From Gnetum montanum (lineage: Eukaryota; Streptophyta; Gnetopsida; Gnetales; Gnetaceae): a stretch of DNA of 64,000 nt. The translations under genes were made by a program, and so were the position numbers. The stretch's first letter is position 1, and the number at the start of each line of letters is the position of its first letter. The stretch covers positions 277,771 to 341,770 of the forward strand of contig MNCI01001832.1 in the NCBI GenBank assembly GCA_015680685.1. Reading direction: 5' to 3'. Below, one piece after another: positions 10,556 to 22,247 of the stretch. The notes under the pieces were generated by a model. The model was given only the letters and a program-made list of their open reading frames with translations. It did no database searches and was not told where the DNA came from.

Positions 10556-11113
10556 ATTGCAGCATTCACTTAGTTTTAATTATTTAATTATTATTGTTAA
10601 TTGTTATTGTTATTTATTATTTTCTTAGTTAATATTTCTTTACCTTCATTTACTATTCTTGTTGTTAAATGCAAAATGAGTATGACTTAATCATGAACAC
10701 TAAAGTGTAACTACTTGGTAACTTAATAGCATATCTAGGAGCACTCAAGTAATATATGCTTGGTAAGCCCAGAAGTATTACATGAGGTCCAAGATGTGTA
10801 TGAATGATTAAGGACAGATGCTCATCATACTTAGGCTAATTTAGATTCTTTTCTCCCACTCCCTCTTATCTAAAAAAAAGTTATTTTCCATTGCCTCTAG
10901 GAGTAGAACTAGTTTAGGCCCACATCATACACCTTACTCTGGACTAAACCATATGTGATAAAGTAAATACTAGTCCAGGTGGAAAGACAGTGAACTATGA
11001 TCAACATGTAACAATCTAGATACCACAACTAGCTTGTCCACAGAGTTTGATGAGATCATGCATGAATGCTCATATTCGTATGGTTGAGTGTAGGGGTACC
11101 TCACCACTCATCA
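10556..11113 (+). repeat. 3' LTR of E1 (partial, 5' part in gap)
   Basis: Matches 4264-4809 of the 5' LTR closely to the terminal CTCATCA. Followed by TCAAC, the right copy of the target duplication. Confidence 0.9.
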
Positions 11114-13462
11114 TCAACCTAAAAGATCTTTCCCATGACTGAGTATCAAAGAAGACATGTATAAAATGGATCTTGTAGCAACAAGGTTGGAGCATTTAAG
11201 GCGTTGACTTCCCAAGGCTCTTGAAATTTCTTAATTTATTGGATTTTGCCTAGGATAATTTTTTGCGAGTCATCAAAATGGTATATTTACATAACACTAG
11301 ATTTGAATGTAGAATATATGATGTGAGGTCCTTCCCATAATGTCTAGAATTTAGTATGTTAGGACACATGTGTGGTATTCTACTACAAAACCTTGTCTCT
11401 TAGTTGGAATTTTACTCATCAAATCCTAGTGTCATGACATTGTTTAATGTATGCTTTGTGAGCCTTATTTAGCTTGAGTGCTATCCTAGAGTTTTCATCT
11501 AGCACATTGAAGTTCATAAGTTATTCTTTCTATGCTAGGCTAACATTAAGGTTAAGCTCACAAGTAATAGTTAGCATATGTAACTATATTTGGATTAGAA
11601 GTTTTGGTAACTTTTGATACACTAATTCATATGAGGTGCCTATAGGAAGTTTCCAAGTGAAGTGATAAGCCCATAAGGCATCATTGAATTTTATACTCTA
11701 GTCTTTCATAAATTTTCCAACTATCGTAATAAGGATTCATGTAATCTCCCTATTGGTTACTTCAACTTGGGCATTGGCTTGAGGATGATAAGGTGTAGTA
11801 AGTTTACATGTCACCCCTACTTATTTCAATATCTTTTTAAAGGTAACACTTATAAAATGGTTGTCATTATTAGAAATAAATATCCTTAGCACACCAAAGC
11901 TATTTACATTCTTTTGTTAAAAGAATCATATGACTATTGCCATAGTACAATCTATTATTATAGTTGCTTTCAATTACTTTGTGTAATAATCCATGACCAC
12001 TATAATGTATGATTTACCATTTGAATAAGAGGTGATGGGATCCATGAAATGAATCCTCCATAGATCAAAAGGCTCTAGTCATTGTATCCACTATCATGGT
12101 CCTTCAAACTATGTTCATACCCCACCATCTCATTGTCAATGTTCATAGGACTTAGTGATGTGATGCACATTGTGTAAGAGAGTTGGCCATAAGTATGCAA
12201 CTATAAGAATTTTAATTGTTATTCTTCTACCTATGAAGTGTTCACCATACAATCCTTTATGTGCATATTGAAGAGCTCTTAGTTGGTTCTCTTTAGGAAT
12301 ACACCATCGCACCAGGTTGTTAGGATAAATTTTATAGAGATTTGTCTTTATCTTCATAAAGTGTTTGATTTGTTGTAGGAATTGTTACATCTTATGCTTA
12401 TCACATTCAAAAGAGGCCTTATGCTCTTTCAAGCATGTGAGATAGTTGGTGAACCAAGAAGTGTTTATTGCTAAGGATAATATAATAGCCTTTGCAAATA
12501 AAGGCTTATTAGGAAACTAATCAAACAAAGGCTCTTCATTAGCCGTATTGTCTCATCTAAATTTAGATAAATTATCTACAATGATATTTTTAGATCCCTT
12601 CTAATGTATCATTATAATGTTAAACTCTAGCAAGATCACCAACCATGATTTGAAAATTTACCATTAGATTGTTTATTATAAATTGAATTACATTATGTTC
12701 TATGTGTACAAATATAGGGTATCCAAGCACATAGTTCTTGAACTTCTCAAAGGTGTATACCATTGACATCGATTCCTTTTATGTTGTGGTATAGTTCAAT
12801 TGGGCATCAACAATACTTCTACTTATGCAATGGATGTAGTATGGATATTTTTGATCATCCACTTATGTGAGCATGATCCTTAATGCATAATTAGATGCAT
12901 TCGTCATTATGGAAAATGACCTACATTAGTCAGGTGCTAGTAGAATTGGAGTCTTCATGAGTGTCTATTTGAGAAGCTCAAATGTCTTTATATAATCCAT
13001 TATCTAGTTGTAGGTTGTATTCTTCTTTGTAAGTTTCATCAATGGTTTGGTAATCTTTGAAAATATTTCAATGAAACACCAATAATAACTTGTATGAATA
13101 AAGAATGACCTCACATCATTTACTATTTGACATTTCTACATGATTTTCTAGATTACCTTGATATTTTTAGGGTCAACCTCAATGCCTTTTTTTTTGAGAT
13201 TTTATGTCCAAATACTATGCCTTCTTAGATAATGAGATGGCTCTTCTACCATTTTAGCATTAGTTTTATCTTTACACACCTCTTTCATATTTATTCCACC
13301 TAGTATAGGACTTACTCAAAGTTAAAGTCATAGGTGGGGAAGCCATCCATAAAGATGTTAACATAATTTTCTATCTATTTCTGGAAGATACTTAAGATCA
13401 TATGTTGGAAAGTAGCAGGTATATTACACAAGACAAATGACATCTTCTTGTATATAAAATTT
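11114..13462 (-). pseudogene. pol: E0 pol, distal half: RT end, RNase H, integrase
   Basis: Minus-strand reading from 13462 gives a decayed RT with FMDGF in place of FMDDF, then RNase H remnants and an integrase zinc-binding region at 12357-12136 (LVRWCIPKE, then YAHKGLYGEHFIGRR). Many stops and frame changes; clearly dead. Near 11124-11141 the polypurine-like motif after integrase is degraded. E3 sits at its upper edge and E1 at its lower edge. Confidence 0.75.
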
Positions 13463-14264
13463 TGATGGGTCACAAGTGGCCGCATCGACTAGGCTCCATT
13501 GACTAGGCCCCGTCAACGCAAGGTCTATTCTTACCTATGAATACACACTCACTAGCCACATTTATGGCATTAGTCAGTCATAGTGTAGTGAATCCCTTGT
13601 AGTTTTTCCATTAGAAAGTTAGAATATTTTCCTAAATGTCCCTAGTAGGATTCATTGAGTATACAGATCTTTATTTGAGCATTGTTGTACCTAAGCACAA
13701 TAGTGTGTATGGCAATAAAGAACAGCTTCTTGATAAACCTTACAGCATTCTGGATAGTTTAGATATTTGTTCATGCATTCAATTCTTTCAGTTGTTCATT
13801 TAATTTTTTCCAGTAATTGAGCTAATTAAGAAAAATAAGCTGGATAAATTAAATACATAAGTACAACCTCTTCAAGCATAACATGTATTCACTTGGTAAT
13901 CCTAGTAGCATTATTGCTTGGTGCACCTAGTAGCATAGCACTTGGTAACCGGGCAATGGATACGTGGAACCAATTAGTTAGTTAATTTAGATTAGTCATT
14001 AAATTACTTTATATATATCTCTCTCTCTAAGCAGCAAAAAAAATAAGACATAAAATGATAAAAATCATATGCCTCCATTACACCTAACCATATCTTTGTA
14101 TGTCACAAGTGTAATTGGAAACACAACAAATGACCTTAGGGCAAGATTCACTTCCTAGAAAACTAGTGTACAAGAAACTATAAAGTCCATGGAATTCAAC
14201 TAGATTGCACATGAATGCTTTGTGATTCATATGGTTGGGCATAGGGGTACCTTGCTACTCATCA
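13463..14264 (+). repeat. 5' LTR of E3
   Basis: 802 bp, TGATGGGT to CTCATCA. U3 modules GCATCGACTAGGC, CATTGACTAGGCC and GTCAACGCAAGG at about 13481-13523; a weak TATA (CTATGAATA) near 13536. TTGGTAAT/TTGGTAAC direct repeats near 13892-13950. Confidence 0.9.
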
Positions 14265-14265
14265 T

Positions 14266-14283
14266 TGATGTCATTGTCAAGGA
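14266..14283 (+). promoter_or_regulatory. PBS for tRNA-Asp (E3, decayed)
   Basis: TGATGTCATTGTCAAGGA, 11 of 18 identical to the tRNA-Asp complement; all seven differences are C-to-T or G-to-A. Confidence 0.7.
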
Positions 14284-14418
14284 ACTTGTTTGTTGAAATG
14301 TGTGCTATCTAGGATTAGTGAGCATTAGTAATATCGTTGGACAAACCCAAGGTTAACATCACTCCCACACAATGACTTATAATTACAAAAGAACACTGAT
14401 TATTTTATTTATTGCAAA

Positions 14419-16967
14419 ATGTCTTCTTCCCACAAGCACGAAGATGTCAAATCGCCAATCCCACAAGAGTGCAAAGTGGTATATATTCATCTAGATGAGT
14501 ATGTACTAGACTTCACCTTCATCCTCCATCAAGATGAATAGCTACAATGGCATGATATGAAGGGCAACATTGTAATGCCTCCTAATCAATCTATGCCATG
14601 GATGCTCTTTCAAACTCTTAAGAAGTTGGACATCCCAGATCTTCACGAGGTATATGTTGAGAATGGTTATGACACTTGGGACTCTCATTCTACTAAAACA
14701 CAATGTAAGAGAGATCGACACCAAGAGAAGAATTACAAGTTTATGAAGAGGAAACACTTCACTAATTCCTTGTTCCTACTAAACTAAGATGACAATGTAG
14801 ATCCTTCCCCTGAGGATTCTCAACATGAAAATTCTCCATCCTTTGTTATTGGTGATGAGGGTGTGGCCCTGAACCTATGATCTGTTATTCATAAACTAGA
14901 TCTAGGAAAAAGTGATAATTAAGGTAGGGACTCAGGCAAACATTACGATGGCAAGGGATCTAAGGATGGTGGTTGTAACAAGTGAAGAGGTGGTGGAGGA
15001 CATTGTAGTGGTGATGGTAGTCCACCTTCCTCTTCATGCAATTTCAAACATTCCTCTTCATATTTTTGTTCTGATAGAAGCTACTAAAGAAATAATCATG
15101 ATGAAGGTGATCAACAGGATAACAATGATTGTAGAGCCCATTGAGAATGAAGGGGTGATAGAAACCATCATTAATGTCATCAACACAATCATGATGATGA
15201 ACCTCTATTAGCAACTTGAAGCATGCTTAACATTACAAAGGTAGTTAAGATTTCAACTAGCCATGTGAAAGACAATCAAATCGAGAACTTAGACATAAAC
15301 AATGTCCTAAGATTTGAGGGCAAATACAACTCTGATCCACAGAATCATCTACAAGCTTTTCAAAATGCTTGTGCATTATAGAACATTGAAAATGATTGGC
15401 AAAAACTCAAGCTATTCCCCAGGACACTCATTAAGGAAGTTGAAAGTTGGTATCAGTCCTTGGAGTTGGAATCCATTCGTAAATGGAGTACCATGTTGGA
15501 ACTATTTAATGGCAAATACCAGACGTACTCCAGAGTGTCTAATCTGAGAAAGAAAATCCAAGGTTGGAAACAAGGAACACATGAACCCTTGGATGTCACC
15601 ATGGGCAGATATTATTCATTCTTACACTAATGCCCTAGCCATAGTTATTCTCAGAGGGAACAACATTGCCACATCATAGATGGGATCAAAGCAGAAACTA
15701 GAAGAACTCTTGGTGTGTATGTCCAAGGGAGATTGTCTGAACTGAGAGCTCATCAAATTCAAAGGCTAATAGAGTAAGTAGCAAAAGAAAAAGATGAGTT
15801 GCAAAAAATGGAAAGTGTAGAAGAGTGTAATAGGAAACCTTCCATAAGAAAAAGGAAGGTCTAATTTTGTGACAAGGAGAAGTCACCACTCGATGAAGTG
15901 GTGAACAGGAAAACCTTGCCTATCCAAAAATCTATCTTTGATATTTCGGCAAAGGTTGACAAATTATGAGACTATTTGGATAAAAAATTCCAAATTTCTA
16001 TGAAGATTGCTAAGGAATACAAAGAGAAAAATAGCGATTCTAACCATAGGAGGCAGAAAGAAGCTGAACATGCCTACCATAGATGTAAGGGCAAAGTTGC
16101 TACAGTAGAAGAAGTTGTGAAGATAGACTCCAAAGATGATATTGGTTGTGAAATTTGTCAATATGAACATCCAAAGGGATGTTTCCCAATGGTGTCACAC
16201 TTACAAGAGTGTGGGGTGTACACATTGAATCTGCAACTAGCAAGGAGACATGCACCTAGACGATTATCCTATCCTCAAGGTAATTTAAGGCAATTCCACT
16301 AGCACCAACAAGCTTATTATCCAAGTGGAGCCCCACCACAACCCTATGAGTAATTCCAACAATGGCACCAACCATAATCATGGGGAATGGCACTGCCAAA
16401 ATAGTAGTGCCTTTATAAGCAACCAAATTCATATGAGTACTATGTTCAACAACCTATCTCTCCAAGAAGGTCTGCAAGCCATGCCTCATTTCAACATCAC
16501 TATTACCCTTCAGAGTACCACCAAATACATTCACCATCTACTTGAGGGAAGAACCCATATCCATACCACCTATCACATTAATTTACACACATCCCTCCAC
16601 CCTCAACTCAATTACCTCCTACTCCATCCATGCAAGGTAAAATTCCTTCACAACCATAACAAAAAAATGCTACAATGGCTATACATTCACAACTAGCCTT
16701 TCAGTTGAGTGGTTTAGATAATCATTTCAGGAAACGATCCTTCTTCTAACCCAACAGTCCTACTAAACCCTCAAAACCTAATATGGCTAGTCACCCTGTA
16801 TCTCCAGAACCCTCATCCTTTGCATCAAATACATTGAAGTACCCTTCAAACCAAGTGCTACCTCAAATCCACACTATGATGTTAACTCATGTTATCTTTG
16901 ATTGGATTAAGGCTAGCAATATTCCCACGAAAAGAACTAACCCAGGAAGTCCTCTCATTTACTTGTA
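14419..16967 (+). pseudogene. gag: E3 gag (nonsense mutations)
   Basis: ATG at 14419 (MSSSHKHEDV). One frame can be followed from the start to past 16300 with scattered stops and little sign of frameshift. N-terminal domain with FTFILHQDE and GNIVMPPN; gag core at about 15380-15600 (WQKLKLFPRTLIKEVESWYQ, STMLELFNGKYQTYSRVSN); zinc knuckle region CEICQYEHPKGC near 16150-16187; Pro/His/Gln-rich tail. It would build the particle. Confidence 0.85.
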
Positions 16968-19900
16968 GATTGTTGGACATGAGCCACACAAGGCTCTTCT
17001 TGATTCTGGTTCTGGTGTCAATCTCATCTCTCATGACATCTACAAAGCCTAGAACATACTACCTCTAAAGAAGAGCAACATTTGATTAGAGTTGACAAAC
17101 CAATCAATCACTATAACTTTAGGATTAGTGAGGACATTGTGACCATAGTTTGTGGGTGGTCCTAACCTATTGATTTTCTAGTGATTAAGGTTGAAAACTA
17201 TAAAGGGAACTTCCCCATCATTATGGAGAGGGCTTGGTTAAGCACAGTAGATGCACGTATGGGTATAAGGGACCTCTCCTTGGAAATCTCCAAGGAAAAT
17301 GAATTTGGAGGTTTACAGAAGTGTGTTCCATGCATCGTGTATAGTGATAATAGGTGCAATTGAGTGCAAAAGATCTAGTCCATCAAAAGTACATTCCTTA
17401 AAGCATGTAATCAATGTGCACATGAACAAGATATTCAAAGGTGCCTATACGTAGCAACCAAAAAAAAAGAAGAACATCTAGTGGCTAATAGCTAACTTTG
17501 ACAATAGCACACTATGCATGAAACCTATTGAGAACCTAACATGTGCTTTTGTCGAAGGCACAGATAAACTTGAGCAAGTTCATTACCAACTCTCCAATGA
17601 AGAAAATGATGATACATGCTGAGGAGAGTTGGAAATCCCTAAAAATTTACAAACTCTACTAGCCAGCATGGAATACACATTTTTGAACAATGGTAAGCTA
17701 GTAATAATCAATGCATATCTTGCTTCTAAACAAAAATATAAGCTATTGTAGGTTGTCAACAAGTGACCAACAAACTTCGCTCAATCATATTTCAAACTTA
17801 CAAGAATTGACCCATGGATATGCCAACATTACATTTACATCGACCCAGCCATGAAATTAAGAAGGTAGTCGCAGAGATGATTGAACACCAAATTAGAATA
17901 GATCGTTAAGGAGGAAATAGAACAACTCCTTAAGGTAGGGTTCATCTATCCCATCGTGGATAGTGAGTGGATTAGCCCACTTGTAATTGTACCAAAAGAT
18001 CAAGCCAAGACAACATTCACAAGTCCTTGGGGAACTTTTGCATATTATGAGATGCCATTTGGTCTATGTGATGCCCCTATAACATTTCAACGTCTGGTCC
18101 TTAGTATTTTTCAACAATAGATTGGTAACAGTGTAGTAGTATTTATGGATGATTTTTCTACTTATGGGGCTACATTTGAGCAAGCCCTAGATCATCGTAA
18201 GAAAGTATTAAAAAGATGTGTTGAAACATACCTTAGGCTCAATTGGTTAAAAAACCATCTAATGGTTCAGGAAGGCATTATATTAGGGCATTGAATTTTA
18301 CAAAAAGGGATTGAGGTAGACCCGGAGAAGATAAGGGTCATCTAAGGAATAACATGCCAACCAGAGAGTGTTAAAGATGTCTGATCATTCCTTGGATACA
18401 TTGGCTACTACCAGCAATTCATAGAGAATTTCTCTAACATCGTAAAGTCATTGGTTGAGATTACAAAGAAAGATGCCTCATTTGTTTAGACCAAGGAGTG
18501 TAAATATGCATTTCACTAGTTGAAGGATAAACTCATAGAAACTCCAATTCTATGAGCACTAGACTGCTCCAAACCATTCCACATAATGATAGATGCATCT
18601 AAGTATGCCTTGGGAGCTATGCTTATGCAATTGGATGATAAGAAACATCCATATTACATTCACTATGCAAGCTGAAGCATTGTGGGTGCATAATTGAATT
18701 ACATCATAACTGAGAAAACACTGATGTCAGTGGTGTATGCTCTCAACATGTTCAGGCACTATGTGCTTGGTTATAGAGTATTTGTGCACATAGATCAAAG
18801 TGCCATCTACTTCCTAATGAATAAGCCAATGATGAGCCCCCATAGCATATGATGGCTCGTAATCTTACAAGAATTCAATCTCACAATGATAGACCAGAAA
18901 GGGACTAAGAATGTGGTTGTTGATCATCTTTCTCTGTTAAGATGGGATAACAAAGAGGATAAAAGTTCACTCTTTGATCAATTTTTAGAAGAAATCCTCC
19001 TTATAGGAGTAATAAATGATCAAGTGCCCACAAAAATAAAATGGAATGATGGCATCCTCACTTACCTTCTCACCTAGGAGATGTCACAAAATCTAGACTT
19101 TAGGAAGAAACAACAGTTTCTTCATCAAGCAAAGTATTTCATGGAAATCAAAAAAAATCTTTACAAGGTGTGCATCAATGGCCTAGTTCGTTGGTATGTC
19201 CCTAATGAAAATTAATTATGCATTCTTCAAGATGCTCATGAAGGCCCTTGTGGAGGCCACTATGCATGGAGGCACACAACCATAAAAATCCTGATGGTAG
19301 GATGCTATTGGCCTACAATCTTTAGGGATGTCCACTAGTTTGTTTGATCTTGTGAGCACTGTCAAAGAGATGGTGGGATGACTATGCATATGAAGGATCC
19401 TCAACAGTGGATTCAACCACTAGAGTTCTTTGACATATGGGGTAGAGACTTCATGGGTCCCATCACACCCGTGTCCCATCAAAAGGCATATATCATTGTA
19501 GCAGTTGACTACTACACCAAATTGGCAAAAGCAGCAATTGTTACCAACTATACATCATCCACTATTGCTAGACTTGTACAACAACATGTTGTAAATAGGT
19601 TTGGATTGCCATGTGCATTGATCTCTAACAATGGAACTCATTTTATAGGTGCCACTTTTAGAAAGTTAATGTAATGCCTGGGGGTTGAACATAAATTAAC
19701 AACACCCTATCACCCCAAGCCAATAGTCAAGTAGAGGTAACTAACTGGGAGATTACAAAGATTCTAATAAGAACCATAAGCAAATATAGTTGAGATTGAA
19801 GCACAAAACTCAATAATTCCCTTTGGGCCTACTGCTCGACATGGAAACTCCCTATTGGCTACTCTCCCTATGAGCTAGTGTATAGAAAACTTCCAATGCC

Positions 19901-20290
19901 CTCGATTCCATCTAAGTTCCATACACTATCAATAGCCTGCAATCTGAATCCTAACCTAAGTCTAGCACAAAAAGAAAGATTAATCAACCTTAATGTGCTA
20001 GATGAGAACTGATTAGTGGCCTTAGCTTTGAATGAAGTGGACAAGGCATTCATCATGACCTAAGAATATGGAAAGTAAAACTTCAATCGAGAGATAACAT
20101 TCTCTATTGGAATCCCACACACATATCCCAAAAAATGAAGTTCCAAACATTATGGGAGAGATCTTATATAATTTATCAAACCTTCTCTTTAGCACCATGT
20201 TAATCTACAAACCTAAGAGCCCAAATAAAAAGTAGTTGGTCAACATCCAATAAGTGAACCCTTCCTAGAACCAAGACAAGCCAGTGCAAC
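16968..20290 (+). pseudogene. pol: E3 pol: protease, RT, RNase H, integrase (broken)
   Basis: Protease active site LLDSGSGVNLIS at about 16996-17031. RT: WISPLVIVPKD near 17969, then a jump to QAKTTFTSPWGTFAYYEMPF; FMDD at 18142-18153; the RT end at about 18350-18500. RNase H with MIDASKYALGAML near 18589 and the later KNVVVDHLSLL near 18909. Integrase zinc region about 19228-19370 (H, H, C, C), first catalytic Asp in DFMGP at 19447, and NNGTHF at 19627 where DNGTHF is expected. Multiple stops. Compared with E6 about 66 residues of RT are deleted near 18000, including the first catalytic Asp region. No chromodomain seen. Confidence 0.85.
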
Positions 20291-20348
20291 TACCACCTCA
20301 ACATATGGACAACCACATTCAATTTTTCAGATCTCTTCCTTCCAACTC

Positions 20349-20365
20349 AATTATGGGGGAGATCG
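20349..20365 (+). promoter_or_regulatory. Internal polypurine-tract-like motif (E3)
   Basis: AATTATGGGGGAGATCG at the pol end, counterpart of the motifs at 7243 (E1), 52080 (E2) and 31090 (E6). Confidence 0.4.
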
Positions 20366-21376
20366 TCATCCGTGGTAACCATCCATATGACCTCCTAGTT
20401 TTTCTACTCTTTGTTTTTCATGTTTTTGATTTTATAAGTTATTTATTTTACAAATTTTTGATTTTCAAAATTTTCTTTTTCATTTACACCGTTTTCTATT
20501 TTGCACCATCATTAGTACATGGATAATTTATGCTTTCTTATATATTTTACTTTGTTTGGTTTGAGTATGAATTTTCATTATTTTTGCTAATAAAAGTGCT
20601 TTATTGATGTAGGCCATAATGCCACTGTTGTTGTGTACTAATGAAGGTTTCTGCTTAATGTTGTGTTTTTCAATGTCAGGTTTCTATTTTTGAATTTTTA
20701 TATCTGATGACTATGACATGGTTTACTTTTCATGGAACAGGAAATGAGTCCANNNNNNNNNNNNNNNNNNNNNNNNNNNNNNNNNNNNNNNNNNNNNNNN
20801 NNNNNNNNNNNNNNNNNNNNNNNNNNNNNNNNNNNNNNNNNNNNNNNNNNNNNNNNNNNNNNNNNNNNNNNNNNNNNNNNNNNNNNNNNNNNNNNNNNNN
20901 NNNNNNNNNNNNNNNNNNNNNNNNNNNNNNNNNNNNNNNNNNNNNNNNNNNNNNNNNNNNNNNNNNNNNNNNNNNNNNNNNNNNNNNNNNNNNNNNNNNN
21001 NNNNNNNNNNNNNNNNNNNNNNNNNNNNNNNNNNNNNNNNNNNNNNNNNNNNNNNNNNNNNNNNNNNNNNNNNNNNNNNNNNNNNNNNNNNNNNNNNNNN
21101 NNNNNNNNNNNNNNNNNNNNNNNNNNNNNNNNNNNNNNNNNNNNNNNNNNNNNNNNNNNNNNNNNNNNNNNNNNNNNNNNNNNNNNNNNNNNNNNNNNNN
21201 NNNNNNNNNNNNNNNNNNNNNNNNNNNNNNNNNNNNNNNNNNNNNNNNNNNNNNNNNNNNNNNNNNNNNNNNNNNNNNNNNNNNNNNNNNNNNNNNNNNN
21301 NNNNNNNNNNNNNNNNNNNNNNNNNNNNNNNNNNNNNNNNNNNNNNNNNNNNNNNNNNNNNNNNNNNNNNNTTGAG
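20366..21376 (+). other. E3 spacer after pol, with assembly gap
   Basis: T-rich non-coding sequence to 20752, an N run from 20753 to 21371 (619 N), then the approach to the stem-loop. I see no gene outside the gap. Confidence 0.8.
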
Positions 21377-21431
21377 GTTATGCAAGGGCAAAAAGGGCAT
21401 GTGCTTGCTATCGAAAGGACCCACTTGCATA
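21377..21431 (+). ncRNA. Conserved stem-loop in spacer (E3 copy)
   Basis: Arms TTATGCAAG (21378-21386) and CTTGCATA (21424-21431); the loop ends in GGACCCA as in the other copies. Confidence 0.45.
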
Positions 21432-21689
21432 TCTCATGGTTTGGATAGTTAAGTCCCTTACGTTAGACATTGCTACAATCCTATCTTTCGCATATTCTGT
21501 TATGTATTCCACTCTATGCTCCTTAAAAATTTCATTAAATTCATTCTCCAAAACATTTTTCCAATTTTCTAAATTTTCTGAGCTTCAAAATATTTTTCTA
21601 TTCTCATTATGTTCATGGCTTTTTGGGCTTCCATTTGATCCCAATTTCACTCAAAAATTCCTTGAATTTTGGAAGCTTGACCAAGTCAA

Positions 21690-21791
21690 CAGAAGTCAAT
21701 GATGGTCAATAGCCACGTTGACTAGGCCTAGTTGATGTAACCAACCCTGTCAATTGGGCCTAGTTGATGCAAGTCAAAAATACTATAAATA
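21690..21791 (+). promoter_or_regulatory. Internal U3-like promoter block with TATA (E3)
   Basis: Modules GTTGACTAGGCC (21717-21728), GTTGATGTAACC and GTTGATGCAAG followed by ACTATAAATATTG (21782 onward). TTGACTAGGCC is identical to a module in the element's own LTR U3 (about 13500-13510). It lies about 460-560 bp before the ORF2 ATG. Confidence 0.45.
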
Positions 21792-21938
21792 TTGTCAATA
21801 CTTTATAATTTTTTGACATTTTTTTCATAACACGAGGGTAGTTTTTGCCATTTTTTAGAGCCAAAAATCTTCCAAAGCCCATAACTTGCCAACCATTTGT
21901 CCAAATCACTCCATTCTTTGATTTTGCAACTACCGGAG

Positions 21939-22247
21939 GTAAGCTTTTGATCATGGGGGCTGCAAACCTTAAGGTTTCCAATGAAATTTTTCAAAAAGGT
22001 TTCTAACTTCCCCAAAGGAGATAATGAATACAACAATATGAAATTATCAATTCTTGAGAGTTAAGCCTTCCAACACCTTTCAGAATGACTTATTAACATT
22101 AAAATACAAATAAAATAATGATTAAAATTGATTACATTCATCATAATCACAACTTAGCCAAGTGTAACTGTCCCAAGGAGAGAAGGAATTCCAAATCGTT
22201 TCATGTTACACAACAATTGCTAACCCATGGTCATGTTGTGATTGTAG
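21939..22247 (+). other. Candidate leader intron before ORF2 (E3)
   Basis: Donor GGAG/GTAAGC at 21939 and acceptor GTGATTGTAG ending at 22247, 309 nt. The acceptor abuts the ORF2 ATG. Confidence 0.4.

Larger units (their letters stand above)
3924..11113 (+). mobile_element. E1: gag-only LTR element with ORF2, no pol (TR-GAG-like)
   Basis: Bounded by LTRs that agree closely over their shared part, with target duplication TTAAC (3919-3923) and TCAAC (11114-11118). Internally: PBS, gag, spacer, stem-loop, promoter-like block, ORF2, then an assembly gap reaching into the 3' LTR. I see no protease, RT, RNase H or integrase motif between 4828 and 10219, so it must have used pol from another element. 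It inserted in the 3' spacer of E0. Its gag belongs with E2, not with E3/E4/E5/E6/E0. Confidence 0.8.

Noticed and set aside
10100-10628. Several long frames through the first N run
   Set aside because: They exist only because N is not read as a stop.
13885-13955. CRISPR-like array from the spaced TTGGTAACC repeats
   Set aside because: Two or three imperfect repeats inside LTRs of a plant genome; no array structure.
20707-21448. Long frames through the second N run
   Set aside because: Same artefact of unread bases.
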